42,854 bases of DNA, from positions 1 through 42,854 of the forward strand of contig JAMPIG010000022.1 of NCBI GenBank assembly GCA_023662875.1, read 5' to 3'. Shown piece by piece: positions 24,362 to 32,189 of this stretch; the first letter of the stretch is position 1, and each line of letters opens with the position of its first letter. The position numbers were made by a program, and so were the translations under genes. The notes under the pieces are model-generated. The model searched no databases, was not told where the DNA came from, and was given only the letters and a program-made list of their open reading frames with translations. Source of the stretch: Roseburia sp. Lineage in GTDB: Bacteria > Bacillota > Clostridia > Lachnospirales > Lachnospiraceae.

Positions 24362-24986
24362 TATCATTTCCGTACAAGGGGTAACCAAAGTATTTAAGCG
24401 CCAGGCTGTACTCCAAAATGTCAGCGTGGAGTTTGCCGAAGGCGGTATATATGGTCTGATCGGACGAAACGGCTCAGGAAAGACAATGCTGATGAGGTGC
24501 ATTTGCGGTTTTGTGCCGCCTGACAGCGGAGAAATCTTCGTGCATAGAGAGCGCGTGCTTTACGATTCTGATTTTCCTAAGGGTATTGGTTTCATGATTG
24601 AATCGCCCGGTTTTTTGAAAAGTGTTTCCGGACTTGGCAACCTGAAACGCCTGGCGTCCATCAACAGAAAAATTGACGAGACGCGAATCCGAGAGGTGAT
24701 AAAAAAGGTTGGGCTCGACCCGGACAGCAAAAAGCCGGTTGGCCGTTATTCCCTCGGAATGCGCCAGCGTTTGGGGATTGCACAGGCAATTATGGAGCGC
24801 CCGGATATCCTGATGCTGGACGAGCCAATGAATGGTTTGGACAATAGCGGGGTGGCCGAAATGCGCGACCTGTTCCTGCAGCTGAAAAAAGAAGGCAAGA
24901 CCATAATTATTGCCAGCCATAATCATGAGGATATTGAGGTTTTGTGCGACCGGGTATATGAGATGGATAACGGCAGGCTGAGTTGA
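24354..24986 (+). CDS. ABC transporter ATP-binding protein
   Basis: 210 residues from a GTG start (GGGGGGAG upstream) that overlaps the second membrane protein by eight bases. Walker A is GRNGSGKT (37-44), the signature is SLGMR (133-137, the variant usual in drug and bacteriocin exporters), Walker B is ILMLDEP with catalytic Glu157, and the switch His is in ASHNHED. Length and spacing fit the single-domain ATPases of lantibiotic-immunity exporters. It powers the two membrane proteins just upstream. The whole unit, from regulator to ATPase, reads as an inducible efflux or envelope-stress module. The following 165 bases before galK hold no gene. Confidence 0.93.
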   Translation: MNNIISVQGVTKVFKRQAVLQNVSVEFAEGGIYGLIGRNGSGKTMLMRCICGFVPPDSGEIFVHRERVLYDSDFPKGIGFMIESPGFLKSVSGLGNLKRLASINRKIDETRIREVIKKVGLDPDSKKPVGRYSLGMRQRLGIAQAIMERPDILMLDEPMNGLDNSGVAEMRDLFLQLKKEGKTIIIASHNHEDIEVLCDRVYEMDNGRLS

Positions 24987-25151
24987 GCAGCCGCGCTCTG
25001 ATATGCCCAAATTATGCCTGCGGCAGAAAGAAAAAACAAGATAACAAATTGACAGGTCAAAAAAACAATTGGATGTGGAAATTTGTTCTCTTTTTTTGTA
25101 CAATAAAGATTAGAAAAGAGGCGCAGGGGTATGCGCGGAAACGGAGGGCAT

Positions 25152-26315
25152 ATGAAGGAAACTGTTTTAAAGAAGTTTGCGGAGATATTTGGAGAGGGCG
25201 GCGAGACAAAGGTTTATTTTGCACCCGGACGCGTCAACCTGATCGGAGAGCACACCGATTACAACGGCGGGCATGTGTTCCCCTGCGCGCTGACCATCGG
25301 GACCTACGGCGTGGCCCGGAAGAGAGACGACAACAGGCTCAGGTTTTATTCCATGAATTTTGAACACTTGGGCGTGATCGAATCTTCCCTGGAGGATCTG
25401 GTTCCCTCCAAAGAGGCGGACTGGACGAATTATCCCAAGGGGGTGATGTGGGCCTTCGGACAGAAGGGGATGGCGATTCCCTGCGGCATGGATCTTTTGC
25501 TCAACGGAAATATTCCCAACGGCTCGGGACTTTCCTCCTCCGCGTCGGTAGAGGTGCTGACGGGCTTTATCCTGAGAGATTTTTTCGGCTTTGAGGTTTC
25601 CAATCAGGATCTTGCGCTGATCGGTCAGTTTGCGGAGAATAAGTACAACGAGGTCAACTGCGGAATTATGGATCAGTTTGCCATCGCCATGGGGAAGAAG
25701 GACAACGCGATCTTTCTGGATACGGCGGATTTGTCCTACACTTACGCGCCGATTGCGCTGCGGGGGGCAAAGATCGTCATCGCCTGCAGCAATAAAAAGC
25801 GCGGCCTCGGAGATTCCAAATATAATGAGCGGCGCAGCGAGTGCGAGGAGGCGCTGGCGGAGCTGCAGCAGGAGGCAGCGATCAAGGCTCTCGGCGATCT
25901 GGACGAGGAGACCTTTGAAAAACATGCTTCCGCCATCAAGAGCGAGGTGCGCAGAAGGCGGGCGAAGCACGCGGTGTATGAGAACCGTCGTACCGTCCGG
26001 GCGGTGGAGGCCTTGAAGGCAAACGACGTGGAGGAGTTTGGTCGTCTGATGAACGCCTCCCATGTATCGCTGCGGGACGACTACGAGGTAACCGGGATTG
26101 AGCTGGATACGCTGGTGGAGGAAGCCTGGAAGATCGAGGGCGTTATCGGCTCCAGGATGACCGGCGCGGGCTTTGGCGGCTGTACGGTGAGCATCGTAAA
26201 GGATGAGGCCATCGACGCCTTTATTGAGAAGGTTGGGGCGGCTTATCAGAAAAAGATCGGGTATGCGGCGGACTTTTATGTGGTGGAGGTCGGAGACGGG
26301 CCTGTGGCGCTGTAG
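25152..26315 (+). CDS. galK: Galactokinase
   Basis: 387 residues, the usual length. The galactokinase signature GRVNLIGEHTDYNGG lies at residues 26-40, the GHMP ATP loop PNGSGLSSSASVEV at 122-135, and the C-terminal GHMP motif MTGAGFGGCTVS at the end. A catalytic Asp lies in CGIMDQFAI. It phosphorylates alpha-D-galactose to galactose-1-phosphate with ATP, the first committed step of the Leloir pathway. The ATG at 25152 has GGAGGG seven bases before it and is preferred to an upstream start at 25131. It is followed by an acetyltransferase gene and galT. No galE or galactose permease is seen nearby. Confidence 0.96.
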   Translation: MKETVLKKFAEIFGEGGETKVYFAPGRVNLIGEHTDYNGGHVFPCALTIGTYGVARKRDDNRLRFYSMNFEHLGVIESSLEDLVPSKEADWTNYPKGVMWAFGQKGMAIPCGMDLLLNGNIPNGSGLSSSASVEVLTGFILRDFFGFEVSNQDLALIGQFAENKYNEVNCGIMDQFAIAMGKKDNAIFLDTADLSYTYAPIALRGAKIVIACSNKKRGLGDSKYNERRSECEEALAELQQEAAIKALGDLDEETFEKHASAIKSEVRRRRAKHAVYENRRTVRAVEALKANDVEEFGRLMNASHVSLRDDYEVTGIELDTLVEEAWKIEGVIGSRMTGAGFGGCTVSIVKDEAIDAFIEKVGAAYQKKIGYAADFYVVEVGDGPVAL

Positions 26316-26372
26316 AAGTGTGTAAAGATTTATGTCCGCTGAAGCGGATATAGAAGATAGAGGATGAGAAGC

Positions 26373-26972
26373 ATGGGGATTCAGATCAAAAAACTGACGC
26401 CGGAGCTGACGAAGGATTACCTGTATTATTTTGACCATGTGGCGTTTCAGGATCATGAGGAATGGGCGGGCTGCTACTGCCTGGAAAGTCATTTATCCCA
26501 AGAGGAAAATGAGGCCATGTGGGGCGATCGGGCTCGTCGGAGCAAAATGGCGGAGGAATGGATTGCCGGAGGGATCTTGCAGGGATACCTGGTTTATGAC
26601 GGCGAGGAGGTAATCGGGTGGTGTAACGCGGGCGATAAAACGGGTTATGAGCCGATTATGAAAAACCCTGCGTTTGAGACGGAGAAAGTCGGCAAGGGTG
26701 AAATCTTTACCGTTTATTGCTTTGAAATCGCGCCGGGGCGAAGGGGAACCGGAATCGCTCATATGCTGCTCGACAGGGCCGTCAGGGACGCGCAGGAGCA
26801 GGGTTATTCTTATGTGGAGGGCTATCCCTTTACGGACAGGGCGTTTGCGTACCAGTACCGCGGGCCGATTCCTCTTTATGAAAAGCACGGCTTCAAAAAG
26901 ATCGCGGAGAAAGACTGGTTTTGCATTATGCAGAAGGAGCTCTCATCCGGATGTCCCTGTGCGGCGACATGA
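26373..26972 (+). CDS. GNAT-family N-acetyltransferase
   Basis: About 199 residues with the GNAT acetyl-CoA loop in APGRRGTGIAHMLLDRAV and a preceding beta strand KGEIFTVYCFEI. The C-terminal half has FQYRGPIPLYEKHGF-like wording (AYQYRGPIPLYEKHGFKK) typical of small-molecule GNATs. The N-terminus HVAFQDHEEWAGCYCLESH matches a Firmicutes subgroup of unknown substrate. The ATG at 26373 is preferred over 26364 because AGAGGA lies ten bases upstream of it. It sits between galK and galT and is likely co-transcribed with them. There is no evidence that it acts on galactose compounds. Confidence 0.85.
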   Translation: MGIQIKKLTPELTKDYLYYFDHVAFQDHEEWAGCYCLESHLSQEENEAMWGDRARRSKMAEEWIAGGILQGYLVYDGEEVIGWCNAGDKTGYEPIMKNPAFETEKVGKGEIFTVYCFEIAPGRRGTGIAHMLLDRAVRDAQEQGYSYVEGYPFTDRAFAYQYRGPIPLYEKHGFKKIAEKDWFCIMQKELSSGCPCAAT

Positions 26973-27029
26973 GGGTTAGAGCGGATTGCGGAAAGAGAGC
27001 TTGACAGATTGCAGAAAGGTGTTGCGGAG

Positions 27030-28637
27030 ATGGAAAGAATAGGAGCGGATATCAGAAATTTGGTGTCTTACGGGGCGCTTACGGGGCTTGTGCCGGAGGA
27101 GGACGTAATCTATACTACGAACCGGCTGCTGGAGCTATTCGGGCTGGACGAGCCGGGGGATGCGGCGGAGGAAGCCGTCCGGAAAGGTGAGAAAGCCGGA
27201 GAGGGTTCCTGCGCAGGGGAAGAGAAAGCCGGAGAGGGAGCCTGTGTAAGGGAAGAGGATGCTGCGGAAAAACTCGCCGTAAAGATCGAAGATCTGGAGG
27301 GAATCTTGAGCAGAATGTGCGATTATGCCTTTGAGAAGGGCCTTTTGGCGGAGAACACGGTAACCTATCGGGACTTGTTTGACACAAAAATCATGAGTAT
27401 GCTGATGCCCAGGCCCAGCGAGATCATTCACAGGTTTTGGGAGCTGTACGAGAAGGAATCGCCGCAGGCGGCCACGGACTATTATTACAAGCTCAGCCGG
27501 GACTCCGATTACATCCGCAGATACCGCGTCAGCAAGGATATCAAGTGGATTGCGCCGACGAAGTACGGGGAGCTGGATATTACGATTAACCTTTCCAAGC
27601 CGGAAAAGGATCCCAGGGCGATCGCGGCGGCCAGGAACGCCAGGCAGTCCGGATATCCGAAGTGTCTGCTCTGTAAGGAGAACGAGGGCTACGCGGGGCG
27701 GATCAATCATCCTGCGCGTCAGAATCATCGGATTATCCCGGTAACCATAAACGGCAGTCAGTGGGGCTTTCAGTATTCGCCCTATGTATATTATAACGAG
27801 CACTGCATCGTGTTCAATTCGCAGCATGTGCCCATGAAGATCGATCATGCGGCGTTTTGTAAGCTGTTTGATTTTGTAAGGCAGTTCCCGCATTATTTTG
27901 TGGGCTCCAACGCGGATCTGCCGATCGTGGGCGGCTCTATCTTAAGCCATGATCATTTTCAGGGCGGTCATTACGAATTTGCCATGGCAAAGGCTCCTGT
28001 GGAGAGAAGCTTTACGGTAAAAGGTTTTGAGGATGTGGCGGCGGGAGTCGTAAACTGGCCCATGTCGGTCATTCGGCTCAGCGGCCCTGACACGGAGCGG
28101 ATCATTGCCCTGGCGGATCATATTCTGGAGAACTGGCGGGGCTATACGGACGAGGATGCGTTTGTTTACGCGTACACGGACAACGAGCCCCACAATACGA
28201 TCACACCCATCGCCAGGAAGCGGGGGGAGCGTTTCGAGCTGGATCTTGTGCTTCGCAACAATATCACGACCGAGGAGCATCCGCTGGGCGTTTATCATCC
28301 TCACGCGAAGCTTCATCATATCAAGAAGGAGAACATCGGTCTGATCGAGGTGATGGGGCTGGCGGTGCTTCCCGCCCGGCTAAAGCAGGAGACGGCGGAT
28401 CTGAAGGCGGCTATTCTGGCGGGAAAGAATCTGCGCGACGACGAAGAATTGGCGAAGCATGCGGACTGGGTGGAAGAGTTTAAGCCCAAATACGAAAAGA
28501 TAGACGAAAGCAATATCGACGGTATTGTCGAAAAAGAGATCGGACTTGTGTTTATGGAGGTTTTGGAGGACGCCGGAGTTTACAAGAGAACGGAAGAAGG
28601 GCAGAAGGCGTTTGACCGATTCCTGGCGAGTCTGTAG
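27030..28637 (+). CDS. galT: UDP-glucose--hexose-1-phosphate uridylyltransferase, class II
   Basis: About 535 residues, of the Firmicutes class II GalT type and slightly longer than usual. The conserved parts are YPKCLLCKENEGYAGR, HPARQNHRIIPV, SPYVYYNEHCIVFN and the active-site region ILSHDHFQGG with His307 and His309. It converts galactose-1-phosphate plus UDP-glucose to UDP-galactose plus glucose-1-phosphate. The ATG at 27030 is chosen (AGAAAGGTG eight bases before) over a TTG at 27009. An unusual acidic, low-complexity insert at about residues 45-75 contains an 11-residue duplication (see the 27189-27254 entry). With galK it supplies the Leloir pathway. A hairpin follows the gene. Confidence 0.95.
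   Translation: MERIGADIRNLVSYGALTGLVPEEDVIYTTNRLLELFGLDEPGDAAEEAVRKGEKAGEGSCAGEEKAGEGACVREEDAAEKLAVKIEDLEGILSRMCDYAFEKGLLAENTVTYRDLFDTKIMSMLMPRPSEIIHRFWELYEKESPQAATDYYYKLSRDSDYIRRYRVSKDIKWIAPTKYGELDITINLSKPEKDPRAIAAARNARQSGYPKCLLCKENEGYAGRINHPARQNHRIIPVTINGSQWGFQYSPYVYYNEHCIVFNSQHVPMKIDHAAFCKLFDFVRQFPHYFVGSNADLPIVGGSILSHDHFQGGHYEFAMAKAPVERSFTVKGFEDVAAGVVNWPMSVIRLSGPDTERIIALADHILENWRGYTDEDAFVYAYTDNEPHNTITPIARKRGERFELDLVLRNNITTEEHPLGVYHPHAKLHHIKKENIGLIEVMGLAVLPARLKQETADLKAAILAGKNLRDDEELAKHADWVEEFKPKYEKIDESNIDGIVEKEIGLVFMEVLEDAGVYKRTEEGQKAFDRFLASL
27189..27254 (+). repeat. 33-bp in-frame duplication inside galT
   Basis: Two copies, 27189-27221 and 27222-27254, encode EKAGEGSCAGE and EKAGEGACVRE. 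The first 17 bases are identical and the rest is diverged. The surrounding codons are also Glu/Ala/Lys-rich, so the insert is a surface loop between conserved N-terminal helices. It is well away from the active-site histidines. Confidence 0.8.
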
Positions 28638-28654
28638 ATAGTAATCTGACACAC

Positions 28655-28692
28655 AATCAGCAGGGGCTGCCGTGAGACGGCCCTTGCTGATT
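28655..28692 (+). terminator. Hairpin after galT
   Basis: AATCAGCA (28655-28662) pairs with TGCTGATT (28685-28692), with an inner GGG/CCC and CCGT/ACGG stem. Only three Ts follow, so termination may be partial, but the position 18 bases after the galT stop fits the end of the galactose operon. Confidence 0.6.
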
Positions 28693-28774
28693 TCGGATGA
28701 AGAGGAATGCGAAGCTCTTTTTGAAGGCGGCGATATCGATTTTGCGTCCGTGAGGGTGATCTAATCGTACATGG

Positions 28775-29683
28775 ATGGCTTGCAGCGCCGCAGGCGGTAT
28801 GACAAGGCGCTTTGGGAAGGAGGAGGCGGAAACGACGAGATATGCGGTAATCAGCGATATTCATGGAAATTATAAAGCGCTGGAAGCCTTCCTGCAATAT
28901 CTGGAGAAGCATCCGGCGGACGGTGTGATCTGTCTGGGGGATTATGTGACGGACGCCCCTTATCCGGAAAGGCTTATGGAGCTTTTGTGCAGGATGCAGG
29001 AAACTCATGTCTGCTATATGATCCGGGGAAACCGGGAGGATTATCTGTTGAACAACCGGGACAACCGGCAGGGCTGGAAGCCCTCCTCCGCCAACGGGAT
29101 GCTGTATTATACGCTTTGCGGGCTGAGGCGGGAGGATCTGGATTTCTTTGAGAAGCTGGCAACGGAAAGGGATCTCAGGGCGGAAGGCTGTCCGCCCCTG
29201 TATCTCTGCCACGGCACGCCGGGGAATATCCGAGGGAACATGCTGGAGGATCCGAGGCTTCGGGAGGAGGTTCTGGAGTCCATGCCCCGTCCGTATCTTC
29301 TGGGCGGCCACAGCCATCGGCAGGAGACGGCGCACCGGGGCGGGAATACCTATATCAATCCCGGCTCTCTGGGGCTGGCAATCGACGGCGTCGGAGGAAG
29401 GGCGCGGTTTGCCGTTATCACCGGGGACAGGAGGGGCTGGCGGCCGGAGCTGCTTTCCCTGCCGTATGACACGGAGAGCTATCTGAGGGATTTTGCGGCA
29501 AGCGGGCTGGAAGAGATTGGGATGACGTTATGTAAGGCGGTGAAGAAGACTCTGGTAACGGGGATCAATTATTTTTTTCGCTGTATTCAGGAGATGGAGC
29601 GGGAGGCAGCAGGGGCGGGCGTCGGGCTGGCGGACATGCCGGAGGAGGTATGGAAGCGTCTGGAGGAAAGGTTTGCGTTATAG
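28775..29683 (+). CDS. Metallophosphoesterase, calcineurin-like
   Basis: All five metal-binding motifs of the calcineurin-like fold are present: VISDIHGN, CLGDYVTD, IRGNREDY, LCHGTPG and LGGHSHRQ. It is a cytoplasmic phosphodiesterase or phosphatase of the YfcE/serine-threonine phosphatase-like group with unknown substrate; about 90 residues follow the core. The start is odd. Homologues normally begin MRYAVISDIHG. Here the codon at that place (28835) is ACG, and a very strong GGAAGGAGGAGG lies eight bases before it. Upstream in-frame ATGs at 28775 and 28799 have poor binding sites and add unrelated residues. The listed start is the longest frame; the true one may be the ACG at 28835. Confidence 0.85.
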   Translation: MACSAAGGMTRRFGKEEAETTRYAVISDIHGNYKALEAFLQYLEKHPADGVICLGDYVTDAPYPERLMELLCRMQETHVCYMIRGNREDYLLNNRDNRQGWKPSSANGMLYYTLCGLRREDLDFFEKLATERDLRAEGCPPLYLCHGTPGNIRGNMLEDPRLREEVLESMPRPYLLGGHSHRQETAHRGGNTYINPGSLGLAIDGVGGRARFAVITGDRRGWRPELLSLPYDTESYLRDFAASGLEEIGMTLCKAVKKTLVTGINYFFRCIQEMEREAAGAGVGLADMPEEVWKRLEERFAL

Positions 29684-29758
29684 AAGCAAAGACTGCCGGC
29701 GTCAGCCAACGCAGGGAATATCGTCCGCTTCGACGATTTATGGCCTGATTACTGAAAA

Positions 29759-29791
29759 GAGACACGCCCGCCAGTGCGGCAGGCGTGTCTC
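29759..29791 (-). terminator. Terminator of the left-facing gene (possibly bidirectional)
   Basis: GAGACACGCC (29759-29768) and GGCGTGTCTC (29782-29791) form a perfect 10-bp stem. On the minus strand it is followed by TTTT (29758-29755). It stands between two converging genes and may serve both. The rest of the gap 29684-29833 holds nothing else I can support. Confidence 0.75.
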
Positions 29792-29833
29792 ATATTCCGG
29801 CGGCTTCCCGCATAAAATAGCTGCAGGGGCCGC

Positions 29834-30451
29834 TTAAAAGACGTCGGGGTAGGTCTCCTGTAAATGTCTGACAATGATATCCCGGTTGACGGAACGGAGA
29901 TTTTTTGCGTTCTGGCGCAGCCGGTCGATCTCCTGATATTGTCCCGCGGAGGCATAGTATTCCGCCAGCAGATAGTAGGTACGACTGAGGTCGGCGCCGG
30001 TGGCTATGGCGAATTCCAGCAGGGGCAGGATTTCTTTCCGATATCCGGCCTCCGTCAGGAGCTCCGCCCATTTCTGCAGGGTGCGCACCATCAGAGTATA
30101 ATTCTGGTCGTACTCGGTCAGAAGGTTAATGTTGGCGGCGCCGTATTCCAGCTTCAGGTCGGTGTTTGTCCAGCCGGTCAGGTTTACGATTTTCCGGGAG
30201 GTCAGAGATTCCAGCACATCGATGCATTCCAGCACAACGGGATTTTCATTCAGCAGATGCGTCGGAAAGCTCTCCAGGGGGATCGTGATGTATTTCAGGC
30301 CGTCCAGAGACTTGCGGCGGACGGAATTCGCCCGGAATTCCCGGCTCCAGAATTCCTCGTCCGTCGTTTTGGAGCGTTTTGCCTGCCTTTTCACATTGAC
30401 GGCGATTACGATGGAAAGAGCAATAAAACTTGCCAAAAAAGGTAAATTCAT
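29834..30451 (-). CDS. Membrane-anchored protein of unknown function
   Basis: 205 residues. One N-terminal membrane segment (LPFLASFIALSIVIAVNV) is followed by a basic stretch and a helical cytoplasmic domain. The wording EYGAANINLLTEYDQNYTLMV and YYLLAEYYASAGQYQEIDRL suggests TPR-like helical pairs near residues 110-190. I do not recognise the family; proteins like this are common and uncharacterised in Lachnospiraceae. AAAGGA precedes the ATG. It is divergent from the 34-residue membrane peptide and VanW genes, with 61 bases between. A scaffold role at the membrane is possible but unproven. Confidence 0.75.
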   Translation of the reverse strand: MNLPFLASFIALSIVIAVNVKRQAKRSKTTDEEFWSREFRANSVRRKSLDGLKYITIPLESFPTHLLNENPVVLECIDVLESLTSRKIVNLTGWTNTDLKLEYGAANINLLTEYDQNYTLMVRTLQKWAELLTEAGYRKEILPLLEFAIATGADLSRTYYLLAEYYASAGQYQEIDRLRQNAKNLRSVNRDIIVRHLQETYPDVF

Positions 30452-30512
30452 ATATAATATCCTTTCGGTACATAATGTTTGAAGGGCATGTGAAGGCTAC
30501 AGGAGGTGTAAA

Positions 30513-30617
30513 ATGTTCAATTTCCATAGCAAAAAGAATAAGCAGCGTATTTCTGTGGCGATCATCGTAGTACTTGTGATCGCGATGGTTATTCCTACTA
30601 TAGCATATTTTATGTAA
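30513..30617 (+). CDS. 34-residue single-pass membrane peptide
   Basis: The short ORF reads MFNFHSKKNKQRISVA, then a hydrophobic stretch IIVVLVIAMVIPTIAYFM. It has a perfect AGGAGGTG binding site seven bases before its ATG. The pattern of a basic head with KKNKQ followed by one membrane helix ending near the C-terminus matches the small DUF4044/Prli42-like peptides of Firmicutes. In Listeria, Prli42 anchors the stressosome. Whether this one does anything similar is unknown. VanW starts 21 bases later, so the two may be co-transcribed. It is too short for ordinary gene finders, but the binding site and composition make it convincing. Confidence 0.75.
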   Translation: MFNFHSKKNKQRISVAIIVVLVIAMVIPTIAYFM

Positions 30618-30638
30618 TAAATCAATGTGAGGTTTGCC

Positions 30639-32090
30639 ATGGGGAAGCTTTTGGGGAGAAAAAGGTACGTTTTTCTGTTGTGGACATTGTGCCTGCTGAT
30701 GGGCAGGACGGTTCAGGCGGAGGAGCCGGTAACCATAAAGAATGGAATTTTTGCCGGAGACATCAGTCTGGCCGGCATGACGGCCCAGGAAGCGGACGCA
30801 GCGGTGGAAACGTATGTGGATGGGCTGAGGAGCGTAGAGATCACACTGCAGGCCGCCGCGGGAGCGGAGGTTAAGGTGACCGCGGGGGAGCTGGGGCTTG
30901 TCTGGGCCAATCCGGAGATCGTTGCGGAGGCGGCGGAGATCGGTTCTCAGGGAAATGTCGTCCAGCGTTATCGTGTCATGAAGGATCTGGAGCATGAGAA
31001 CAGGGTCTTCCCCATCCTGCTGGATCTGGATATGCAGGCGATCAGCGATATCTTGAATGACAGATGTGTCATGTATGACGTACAGGCTGTTTCTGCGGCG
31101 CTGGAACGGGTGGACGGCGTCTTTCATGTGGTGGAGGGTCAGACCGGTTACATATTGGACGTAGAGTCTTCGATCGATGTGATTTACGACCTCCTTACCG
31201 GGGATTGGGATGGCCAGCCCTGTGCCATAGCGCTGAATGTCGAGACGTCGGAGCCCAGGGGCAGCGCCGAGGAGCTTGCCCAGGTACAGGACTTGCTGGG
31301 AAGCTATACGACCTCTTTCGCTTCCTCCAACGCGGACAGAAGCGCCAACATAGAGAATGGATGCAGTCGGATCAATGGGTTGACGCTTTACCCCGGGGAC
31401 GAGTTTTCCATGCATGATACGGTAGCTCCCTTTACGGAGGAAAACGGTTATCGTATGGCGGGTACTTATGTGAACGGCAAGGTGGTAGACGGTCTCGGCG
31501 GCGGAATCTGTCAGGTATCGACGACCCTTTATAACGCCGTGCTCCTGGCGGAGCTGGATGTGACGAAGCGATATAACCATTCCATGGTAGTCTCCTATGT
31601 GGATCCTGGCGCGGACGCGGCGATCGCGCAAAGCTCCGGAAAGGATTTCCGGTTTGTCAATAATCAGGAGTACCCGGTTTATATCGAGGGAATGATTAAC
31701 GGAAAGAAGATTACCTTTAACGTCTACGGCAGGGAGACGCGGCCGGAAAACCGTGAGGTTCGCTACGAAAGCGAGATTTTGGAGGTAATTAACCCCACGG
31801 CGGACGATATTACGGCGGACGCTTCTCAGCCCATCGGCTATTATCAGGTGACAGCCGGCGCGCACATCGGCTATCGGGCGAAGCTTTGGAAGATTGTGCT
31901 GGTGGACGGGAAGGAAGAAAGCCGCACTGCGGTAAACAACAGCAGCTATAAGATGGTGCCCAGAAGCGTGACGGTAGGAGTGGCCACGTCGGATCCCGCG
32001 GCTTACGAGGAGATTATGGCGGCGATCGGCACGGGAAGCGGAGAGCATGTGAAGAACGTGATCGCGATGCTGACGGCGGCAGGACAGTAG
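30639..32090 (+). CDS. VanW family protein
   Basis: About 483 residues. A signal-peptide-like start (YVFLLWTLCLLMGRTVQA) is followed by two copies of a peptidoglycan-binding-like domain (roughly residues 30-220; GDISLAGMTAQEADAAV marks the start). The VanW domain runs from about 225 to 360 and contains NIENGCSRINGLTLYPGDEF, DGLGGGICQVSTTLYNAVL and RYNHSMVVSYVDPG. A C-terminal tail follows, where a G5 domain often sits. It is predicted to lie outside the membrane and interact with the cell wall; the molecular role of VanW is unsettled. The ATG at 30639 follows GTGAGG. Despite the name there is no vancomycin gene cluster here. Confidence 0.93.
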   Translation: MGKLLGRKRYVFLLWTLCLLMGRTVQAEEPVTIKNGIFAGDISLAGMTAQEADAAVETYVDGLRSVEITLQAAAGAEVKVTAGELGLVWANPEIVAEAAEIGSQGNVVQRYRVMKDLEHENRVFPILLDLDMQAISDILNDRCVMYDVQAVSAALERVDGVFHVVEGQTGYILDVESSIDVIYDLLTGDWDGQPCAIALNVETSEPRGSAEELAQVQDLLGSYTTSFASSNADRSANIENGCSRINGLTLYPGDEFSMHDTVAPFTEENGYRMAGTYVNGKVVDGLGGGICQVSTTLYNAVLLAELDVTKRYNHSMVVSYVDPGADAAIAQSSGKDFRFVNNQEYPVYIEGMINGKKITFNVYGRETRPENREVRYESEILEVINPTADDITADASQPIGYYQVTAGAHIGYRAKLWKIVLVDGKEESRTAVNNSSYKMVPRSVTVGVATSDPAAYEEIMAAIGTGSGEHVKNVIAMLTAAGQ

Positions 32091-32189
32091 CGCGATTGTC
32101 TGTACTTTCGTCGGCGACAGGCAGGGTCGCGAGGGAAGAGACAAAAAGACGATTGCGGGCGCGGCCCGCGACGGACAGAGGAATCGGAC

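Noticed and set aside
25167-26492. Minus-strand 441-codon frame opposite galK
   Set aside because: A shadow of galK codon bias, with no motifs and no ribosome binding site.
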